From Thiemannella venezuelensis (GTDB taxonomy: Bacteria; Actinomycetota; Actinomycetes; Streptosporangiales; Streptosporangiaceae): 64,000 nucleotides of DNA. The position numbers and the translations under genes were made by a program. Position 1 is the first letter of the stretch. Each line of letters opens with the position of its first letter. Positions 58,613 to 64,000 of this stretch are shown here, one piece after another. The stretch covers positions 62,001 to 126,000 of the forward strand of contig NZ_JACHJJ010000009.1 in assembly GCF_014203605.1 (NCBI RefSeq), in the 5' to 3' direction. The notes below the pieces were generated by a model that was not told the DNA's origin, ran no database searches, and saw only the letters and a list, made by a program, of their open reading frames with translations.

Positions 58613-58700
58613 ATGCGCACATGGTTGTCCAGGTTGTGCGTCACCCTCGCGGCCCTGCTCCTGATCACGGCGACCCCGGCGGACGCCCCGGCCGCCACCA
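58613..58700 (+). pseudogene. Signal-peptide fragment of a lost secreted-protein gene
   Basis: ATG 58613 begins a clear signal peptide (MRTWLSRLCVTLAALLLITATP...DAPAA). The frame then runs into sequence that is the reverse of the PAS regulator fragment on the other strand and stops at 58831 as nonsense. So only the 5' end of a secreted-protein gene remains. It has a possible GTGAAG ribosome site. The point of loss is at about 58685-58700. Confidence 0.6.
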
Positions 58701-59093
58701 GGCGCAGCACCTCGCTCTGCAGCCGGCCCAGCGCCGGGGCCTCGGGGCGACCTCGTCCAGCACGGCCACCGCCCGCCAGGGCAGCCCGTTGCGGCGGGGC
58801 TCGACCGAGGCGCTCACCCGGGCGACGATGACGGTCCCGTCCCCGCTGACCAGCCGCGTCCACGCGCGGTAGGCGTCCAGCCGCCCGGTCGCGAGCAGGC
58901 GCCAGTGGGGCCACTGCGCCTCCCGCTCGCCGGGGGCGAGCAGTTCCTCGGCCGGGTGGCCGCGCAGTTCGGCGGCGCTCCGGCCGAGCGCCGCGTGGAA
59001 GGCCGGATTGCTCTCCCTTATCCGGCCCAGCCCGTCAACGGAGACGATCGGCACCCGGGCGCGTTCGAAGTAGACCTGGTAAGGGCCCTTCAC
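58665..59093 (-). pseudogene. Truncated and frameshifted PAS-LuxR-type regulator
   Basis: The minus-strand frame from GTG 59091-59093 gives a PAS domain (YQVYFERARVPIVSVDGLGR, ESNPAFHAALGRSAAELRG). Near 58745 the frame is lost. In the next frame the start of a LuxR HTH is visible (LGRLQSEVLRLVAAGAS) but it ends at once at about 58690, where the plus-strand signal peptide begins. A missing C in the run at 58744-58747 would restore the frame. So the gene has a single-base shift and has lost its HTH. Confidence 0.65.
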
Positions 59094-59165
59094 CGCTTGA
59101 ACGGTAGGCCATCGGCCGGGATCCGGCCAGAGGCGTTCCCGCTCCTGCCGGGTGGCCGCGGGAGG

Positions 59166-59882
59166 TCACTCGTCGCCGGTGAGGGAGAAGCTCCGCAGGC
59201 GCTGCCCGGCCCAGACGACCCCGCCGGCGGTCACGACCGCCAGCGCGGTCGCGGCGAAGCCCAGGCCGATCTCGGTCGTCAGGAAGGACGAGGTCGAGAT
59301 CTGGTCGGCCACGGTCTGGGCCCACTGCTGGACGGAGAACCGGCGGGCGCCGGGGACGAGGTTGCCGACCAGGCCCTCCCAGATCACCGCGTAGGCGATG
59401 CCGATGGTGACCGCGTGCCGGGTGACCACGCCCAGCAGCATGAACAGCGCCGCGTACGCCACGCCGCCGATGAGCGCGCCCAGGGTGAAGCCGGCGGCGA
59501 CCCCGGACTCCAGGCCGACCAGCAGGTAGGCCGCGAGGAAGGTCGGCACGGCGGCGAAGACGGCCACGACCGAGGCGGCGACCAGGAACTTGGTCTGCGC
59601 GATCACCGGGCGGGGGATCGGCTTGGACAGCAGGTGGACGATCGTCCCGTCGTCGATCTCGGGGGCGATCACGCCGGTCCCCGCGATCAGGCCGAGCAGC
59701 GGCAGCATGATGCCGATGGCGAAGGTCTTCAGCAGTTCGACCGTGGCCCGCTCGCCGTCGGCGCCGACCGTGCGCAGCAGCACGGCCAGGGCGAGCAGTA
59801 CCGCCGGGAGCAGGACGAGCAGCCAGATCCGGCGGCGCCCGAGCAGCGCCCGGTAGGAGATTCCGGCGATGACACCGTTCAT
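59166..59882 (-). CDS. ABC-2 type transporter permease (module 2)
   Basis: A 238-residue integral membrane protein with about six TM helices (IWLLVLLPAVLLALAVLL; IGIMLPLLGLIAGTGV; VAASVVAVFAAVPTFLAAYLLV; and later ones). The stretch APEIDDGTIVHLLSKPIPR after TM2 is typical of ABC-2 permeases. It is the last gene of a four-gene minus-strand operon and starts 2 bp after the stop of its ATPase. The substrate is unknown. Confidence 0.88.
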   Translation of the reverse strand: MNGVIAGISYRALLGRRRIWLLVLLPAVLLALAVLLRTVGADGERATVELLKTFAIGIMLPLLGLIAGTGVIAPEIDDGTIVHLLSKPIPRPVIAQTKFLVAASVVAVFAAVPTFLAAYLLVGLESGVAAGFTLGALIGGVAYAALFMLLGVVTRHAVTIGIAYAVIWEGLVGNLVPGARRFSVQQWAQTVADQISTSSFLTTEIGLGFAATALAVVTAGGVVWAGQRLRSFSLTGDE

Positions 59883-59884
59883 GG

Positions 59885-60799
59885 TCAGCGGCTCCTGTTG
59901 ATCAGGTAGGAGAAGACGCTCTCCAGGTCTTCGTCGGCCGGGGAGATCTGCAGGACCCGGACTCCGGCGTCCCTGGCCAGGCGGGGGAGCAGCCAGGTGA
60001 AGCGCCGGAAGTCCACCGCCCGCACCTCCAGCCCCGCCTCGGTGAGGGAGACCGCCCCGGCGGAGGCGTCGGCGATCAGGGCCGAGGCCAGCCGGCGGTC
60101 GTCGCTGGAGCGCACCCGGAACAGGTGCGGCCGGTCGGTCATCCGGCGGCGGATCTCGCGGAAGTCGCCGGAGGCGGCGTGCCGGCCGGCGACCAGGACC
60201 TCGATCTGCTGGGCGACGCGCTCGACCTCCTCCAGGATGTGCGAGCTGAACAGGATGGTCTTGCCCGCCGTCCCCATGGACCGGATCAGGTCCATCAGGT
60301 GCATGCGCTGGCGCGGGTCCATGCCGTTGAACGGCTCGTCCAGCAGGAGCACCTGCGGGTCGTGCACCAGCGCGGCGGCGACCTTCACCCGCTGGCGCAT
60401 GCCCTTGGAGTAGGTCTCGATCCTGCGGTCGGCCGCGCCCTCCATCTCGACCGTGGCCAGCGCCTTGCGGGCGGCGTCCTCGGCGTCGGGCAGCTTGTGC
60501 AGGAGTGCGCTGGAGAGCACGAACTGCCGGCCGGTGAGGAAGCCGTAGACGGCCTCGCGCTCGGGGACCAGGCCGATCGAGCGGTAGATCTCGTGGTTGC
60601 GCCAGATCCGGGTGCCGTCGAGGGTGACGGTCCCGCCGGAGGGGGCGAGGAACCCGGCCATCATGTGCAGCAGAGTCGACTTGCCCGCGCCGTTGGGGCC
60701 GAGCAGGCCGGTGACGCCGGGACCGATGGTCATGGTGACGTCGTTGACGGCCACCACGTTCCCGTACCAGCGGGAGACCTGGGCCAGTTCGAGGTTCAT
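59885..60799 (-). CDS. ABC transporter ATPase (module 2)
   Basis: A 304-residue ABC ATPase: Walker A GPNGAGKSTLLHMM, Q-loop region IGLVPEREAVYGFL, a divergent signature YSKGMRQRVKVAAAL, Walker B VLLLDEPFNGMDP and H-loop SSHILEE. About 90 C-terminal residues follow the ATPase core. ATG overlaps the permease 1 stop by 4 bp. It drives the permease that follows it. Confidence 0.93.
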   Translation of the reverse strand: MNLELAQVSRWYGNVVAVNDVTMTIGPGVTGLLGPNGAGKSTLLHMMAGFLAPSGGTVTLDGTRIWRNHEIYRSIGLVPEREAVYGFLTGRQFVLSSALLHKLPDAEDAARKALATVEMEGAADRRIETYSKGMRQRVKVAAALVHDPQVLLLDEPFNGMDPRQRMHLMDLIRSMGTAGKTILFSSHILEEVERVAQQIEVLVAGRHAASGDFREIRRRMTDRPHLFRVRSSDDRRLASALIADASAGAVSLTEAGLEVRAVDFRRFTWLLPRLARDAGVRVLQISPADEDLESVFSYLINRSR

Positions 60800-61758
60800 C
60801 GCGAGGCCGCCTTCCGGTAACGCATGATCAGGGCGGCCACCGAGAGCACGGTCAGCCCGAGCACGGCCGCGATGGCGGCCGCCACGCCGATCCCGCCCGG
60901 GTAGGCGCCGGGCGCGGCGGGCTCCGTGCCGAAGATCCCCACCTGGACGGCCGCGTCCACCAGGAAGAACGGGTTGACCAGCCAGGCCCAGCCGGCGGCG
61001 GTGTAGTCGTTGACCGACTCCATCACCGCGGCCAGGACGGTCGAGACACCCGAGGAGAGCAGGTAGAGCGCGATGATCGAGGCCACGCCCAGCCCGCGCC
61101 GGGGAGTGAAGGAGGCGATCGCCACCCCCAGCGCGGCCAGCAGCACCGCGTACGCGACCGCCCCGGCCATGCTCGCCAGGTAGTCGGAGGTGAGCGGCGC
61201 CCCGGGCATGTCGATGAGGAGCTCGCCGACGAACAGCACGGTCAGCGGTACGGCCAGCAGCAGGAAGAGCGCGGCGGTCATCGCCGCGAGTTTCGCCCCC
61301 ACGTAGTCCCAGAGCGTCACCGGACGCGACAGGTAGAGCGGGAGCACCCGGAAGCGCAGGTCCGGCGCGACGGCGTACGGCGACTGCGAGGCGAGGAAGA
61401 TCGCGATGATCGGCTGCAGGGCGACCGCGTACCCGGGATAGGCCATCCCCCGCTGCTGGGCCAGAGCCATGATCGCGATGGAGACCACGGCCGGGAGCAT
61501 CATGATCCCGAAGAGCCCGAAGGGGATGATCTTCGCGCGGGCCGGGCGGCCGAGCCCGAAGATCCCGCGCAGGCTGTGCACGGTCAGCGCCGCGGTCGCG
61601 TGGCCGCGGCCGAGCCGGGCCCCGTCGTAGTGCCGGTAGCCGATGTCGTGGATGACGCCCACGGGGGCGGCGGGGCCCGGAGGCAGGCCCGGGGCGGAGG
61701 GGCCTGCGGGCGGCGAGCCGCCCTCCGGCGCGTTCGGGACGGGGGAACGGTCAGACAT
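60796..61758 (-). CDS. ABC-2 type transporter permease (module 1)
   Basis: A 320-residue permease. The first about 35 residues are Pro/Ser/Gly-rich. HDIGYRHYDGARLGRGHATA before the first TM and the later RVLPLYLSRPVTLWDYVGAK are typical of an actinobacterial ABC-2 permease group. About six TM helices follow. The start overlaps the stop of ATPase 1 by 8 bp, and its own stop overlaps ATPase 2 by 4 bp, so all four genes are translationally linked. Confidence 0.9.
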   Translation of the reverse strand: MSDRSPVPNAPEGGSPPAGPSAPGLPPGPAAPVGVIHDIGYRHYDGARLGRGHATAALTVHSLRGIFGLGRPARAKIIPFGLFGIMMLPAVVSIAIMALAQQRGMAYPGYAVALQPIIAIFLASQSPYAVAPDLRFRVLPLYLSRPVTLWDYVGAKLAAMTAALFLLLAVPLTVLFVGELLIDMPGAPLTSDYLASMAGAVAYAVLLAALGVAIASFTPRRGLGVASIIALYLLSSGVSTVLAAVMESVNDYTAAGWAWLVNPFFLVDAAVQVGIFGTEPAAPGAYPGGIGVAAAIAAVLGLTVLSVAALIMRYRKAASR

Positions 61759-62656
61759 CGGCGGGCTCCTTGAAGACGTCCTCGATGCGCTGGCGGCCCT
61801 GCTCGACCCGGACGAGGCAGAGGTCGAGGTCGCAGACGGCGTCGCGCAGGACGTCGTAGGTCTCCGGGGCGCGCACCTGCAGCAGGAGCGCACGCCCGGC
61901 GGCGGTGACGGTCTCGCCCAGTTCGGCCAGGCGGGCGGCCAGCAGCTCCTGGCCCTCCTCGACCTCGACCGTCACGCTCTGGGTGGTCTGGGTGAACTCG
62001 CCGATGGCCGAGGAGCGCAGCAGCCGGCCGCCGTCGATCACGATGACGTGGTCGCAGATGCGCTCCAGCTCGCCGAGGAGATGGGAGGTGACCAGCACGC
62101 TGATCCCGAACTCGGCGCCGATCCGGCGGATCAGCGCCAGCATCTCGTCGCGGCCCTGCGGGTCGAGGCCGTTGGTGGGCTCGTCCAGGAAGACCAGCCG
62201 GGGGTCGTGCACCAGCGCCTGGGCCAGCTTGACCCGCTGCTTCATGCCGGTGGAGTAGCCGCCCATCGGGCGGTAGCGCTCCTCGTACAGGCCCACGTGG
62301 CGCAGCACGTCGGCGGCGCGCTCGCGGGCGGCGGTGCGCGGCAGGCCGGACATGCGGGCCATGTGCACGGTGAACTCGGTGGCGGACAGGTCGGGCGGGA
62401 GGCAGTCGTGCTCGGGCATGTAGCCGACGACCCGGCGGATCTCGGCGCCCTGGACCGTCACGTCCATGCCGAGCACCTGCGCGCTCCCGGCGGAGGGGGG
62501 CAGCAGGCCCAGCAGGATCTTGATCAGCGTGGACTTGCCCGCGCCGTTGGCGCCGACCAGGCCGGTCACGCCCGGGCCCACGGTGACGGTGAGCCGGTCG
62601 AGGGCCGTCACCCGGGGGAAGCTCCTGGTGAGCCCCTCGGTGGCGAGGATAGTCAT
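61751..62656 (-). CDS. ABC transporter ATPase (module 1)
   Basis: A 301-residue ABC ATPase: Walker A GANGAGKSTLIKIL, signature YSTGMKQRVKLAQAL, Walker B LVFLDEPTNGLDP and H-loop TSHLLGE. First gene of the operon. Like its partner it has a C-terminal regulatory stretch of about 80 residues. The two ATPases are related (about the same length and motif order), so the operon may be a tandem duplication of an ATPase/permease pair. Confidence 0.93.
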   Translation of the reverse strand: MTILATEGLTRSFPRVTALDRLTVTVGPGVTGLVGANGAGKSTLIKILLGLLPPSAGSAQVLGMDVTVQGAEIRRVVGYMPEHDCLPPDLSATEFTVHMARMSGLPRTAARERAADVLRHVGLYEERYRPMGGYSTGMKQRVKLAQALVHDPRLVFLDEPTNGLDPQGRDEMLALIRRIGAEFGISVLVTSHLLGELERICDHVIVIDGGRLLRSSAIGEFTQTTQSVTVEVEEGQELLAARLAELGETVTAAGRALLLQVRAPETYDVLRDAVCDLDLCLVRVEQGRQRIEDVFKEPADV

Positions 62657-62804
62657 GATCGGAGGCTATCGACCGGAGGCCGTGATCGCCTCGGTCATAC
62701 GAACGACTCACCCCTCATCCGCAAGGAGAGGGCGCGCCTCGCCGGGTCTCGGCCTTTCGGCCGGGTACCGCGGCGGGGAGGGGTCCGGCGCGTCCTGGGC
62801 GAGG

Positions 62805-63740
62805 TCAGATGCGGCGCAGCCGTACGCGCTTGATGGAGTGGTCGGGGCCCTTGAGCAGCACCAGGCCGGCGCGGCCCCGGGTGGGGGCGATGTTCTCCAG
62901 GAGGTTGCGCTCGTTGATGTCGCGCCAGACGTTCTTGGCGAACTCGGTGGCCTCCTCGCCGGACATCTCGGCCAGGTGCCGGAAATAGGACTTGGGGTCC
63001 TCGAAGGCGGTACGGCGGAGCTTGTGGAAGCGGTCGACGTACCACTCGCGGACGTGCTCGACCTTGGCGTCCACGTAGATCGAGAAGTCGAAGTAGTCGT
63101 TGACGGCCAGCGCGGCGGGCGGAGCGGGCTGCAGGACGTTGAGCCCTTCGACGATGAGGATGTCGGGGCGGTGCACGCTCTGCACGGCGCCGGGCACGAT
63201 GTCGTACTCCAGGTGGCTGTAGACGGGGGCGCTCACCTCGGGCAGCCCGGCCTTGACGTCGGCCACGAACCTGACCAGGGCCCGCCGGTCGTAGCTCTCC
63301 GGGAAGCCCTTGCGGTGCATGATGTCCCGCTCGGCGAGGACCCTGTTCGGGTACAGGAAGCTGTCGGTGGTGATCAGCTCCACCCGGGGGTGCTCGGGCC
63401 AGCGGGCCAGCAGCGTGTGCAGGAGCCGGGCCGTGGTGGACTTGCCGACCGCGACGCTCCCGGCGATGCCCAGGATGTACGGCGCCGGCTCCCGGCCGGT
63501 GCCGAGGAAGGTGCTGACCGCGGCGTTGCGCTGCCTGGCCCCGGTGAAGTGCAGGTTGAGCAGGCGGGTGAGCGGCAGGTAGACCTCGGTGACCTCGGTC
63601 AGGTCGATCGGGTCGTCGACGCCGCGCAGTTCCTCCAGCTCGTCCTCGGTGAGCGTGAGCGGCGTGTTCTTGCGCAGCTCGCTCCACTGCGCCCTGCTCA
63701 GCTCGACGTACGGCGTCGCCGCGTCCCACCCGTTGGCCAT
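62805..63740 (-). CDS. coaA: Pantothenate kinase type I
   Basis: Phosphorylates pantothenate, the first step of coenzyme A synthesis (311 residues). The P-loop is [17 protein letters not shown] (about 94-110). [32 protein letters not shown] and EGLNVLQ are conserved CoaA motifs. ATG 63738-63740 was chosen as the start of the conserved frame. Its place past glmM matches the order recalled for actinobacteria. Confidence 0.95.
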   Translation of the reverse strand: MANGWDAATPYVELSRAQWSELRKNTPLTLTEDELEELRGVDDPIDLTEVTEVYLPLTRLLNLHFTGARQRNAAVSTFLGTGREPAPYILGIAGSVAVGKSTTARLLHTLLARWPEHPRVELITTDSFLYPNRVLAERDIMHRKGFPESYDRRALVRFVADVKAGLPEVSAPVYSHLEYDIVPGAVQSVHRPDILIVEGLNVLQPAPPAALAVNDYFDFSIYVDAKVEHVREWYVDRFHKLRRTAFEDPKSYFRHLAEMSGEEATEFAKNVWRDINERNLLENIAPTRGRAGLVLLKGPDHSIKRVRLRRI

Positions 63741-63951
63741 AGCCCGCAAGCCTACTGACCGGTCACCGGCGGCCCGGCCCTGGGCTCCCCGCGATCTCCG
63801 GGCTCCCGTTCCCCGCCAGGTGGAGGAGGGCGCGGCGGCCCGGACGGGCGGGAAGTCCGCCCCATTCGAGGGAATTGGCGATTTATGCCATACAGCGAAT
63901 CGATGAACGCGGATTAACGTGGCGTGAATCACTGATTCAAGGAGTGTCATC

Positions 63952-64000
63952 ATGGATCGTCGTCGTTTCCTCGCCGGAACCACAACGCTGGCGGCCGCGG
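63952..64000 (+). CDS. N-terminal start of a Tat-exported protein (cut by window end)
   Basis: Only 16 codons are seen: [16 protein letters not shown]. The RRRFLAG is a twin-arginine motif followed by a hydrophobic start, so the product is likely folded before export by Tat. AAGGAG lies about 8 nt upstream of the ATG. Which enzyme it is cannot be told from this piece. Confidence 0.75.
   Translation, partial: MDRRRFLAGTTTLAAA

Overview
The window is one continuous piece of a high-GC actinobacterial chromosome. The GC content, the frequent GTG starts, the RpoB/RpoC sequences, the acidic NusG N-terminus and the gene order all fit Actinomycetes. The MceG-type ATPase near rpoB, the proline-rich membrane proteins and the overall style suggest Streptosporangiales (Streptosporangium, Nonomuraea, Microbispora or Planomonospora relatives), but the genus is an inference. 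I see no CRISPR array, prophage, insertion sequence, rRNA operon or replication origin.

Layout. (1) 1-10.4 kb is an accessory or regulatory flank: the 5' part of an acyl-CoA dehydrogenase gene, an OmpR-type response regulator with its histidine kinase, a small secreted protein, a SAM methyltransferase, a short AfsR/LuxR-type TPR remnant carrying 24-bp repeats, an ECF sigma factor overlapping a membrane protein that is probably its anti-sigma factor, an adenosine deaminase-like enzyme, a broken SigE-type sigma gene, and a large P-loop ATPase/TPR protein with no visible DNA-binding domain. (2) 10.5-17 kb holds aspC (minus strand), tRNA-Trp, secE-nusG, rplK-rplA, a lipoprotein gene, and rplJ-rplL behind an attenuator-like leader. 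(3) 17.1-19.2 kb is an MceG/Mkl-like ATPase followed by two overlapping Mce-associated membrane proteins, placed between rplL and rpoB. (4) 19.8-32 kb holds rpoB-rpoC and the str operon (rpsL-rpsG-fusA-tuf). (5) 32.3-51.6 kb holds the S10, spc and alpha operons almost without interruption (rpsJ to rplQ, with secY, adk, map, infA, rpmJ and rpoA) and truA. Two small genes, a DUF1707 membrane protein and an aromatic-rich secreted protein, lie between map and infA. (6) 51.6-55.7 kb is a minus-strand group of three surface proteins: a CAP-domain protein and two paralogous proline-rich single-pass membrane proteins. (7) 55.8-58.4 kb is rplM-rpsI-glmM. (8) 58.6-62.7 kb contains a scar where two convergent genes have each lost their 3' part, then a four-gene ABC-2 export operon. 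(9) coaA and the first codons of a Tat-exported protein close the window.

How the genes work together. Most of the window is the cell's core gene-expression machinery: RNA polymerase subunits alpha, beta and beta', elongation factors G and Tu, initiation factor IF1, NusG, about thirty ribosomal proteins, and the Sec translocase subunits SecE and SecY. Adk, Map, TruA, GlmM and CoaA add nucleotide, protein-maturation, tRNA, cell-wall precursor and coenzyme A functions. Sigma-70-like promoters with good hexamers and spacing precede rplJ, rpoB, rpsL and rplM, and strong hairpins separate the transcription units. Drug-target positions in RpoB, S12 and EF-Tu look wild type.

The parts least explained by known biology are the two-paralog C-X16-C surface family with its CAP-domain neighbour, the regulator remnants near 4.7 and 8.0 kb, and the double-truncation scar near 58.7 kb. 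I did not find convincing evidence of a wholly new multi-gene system.
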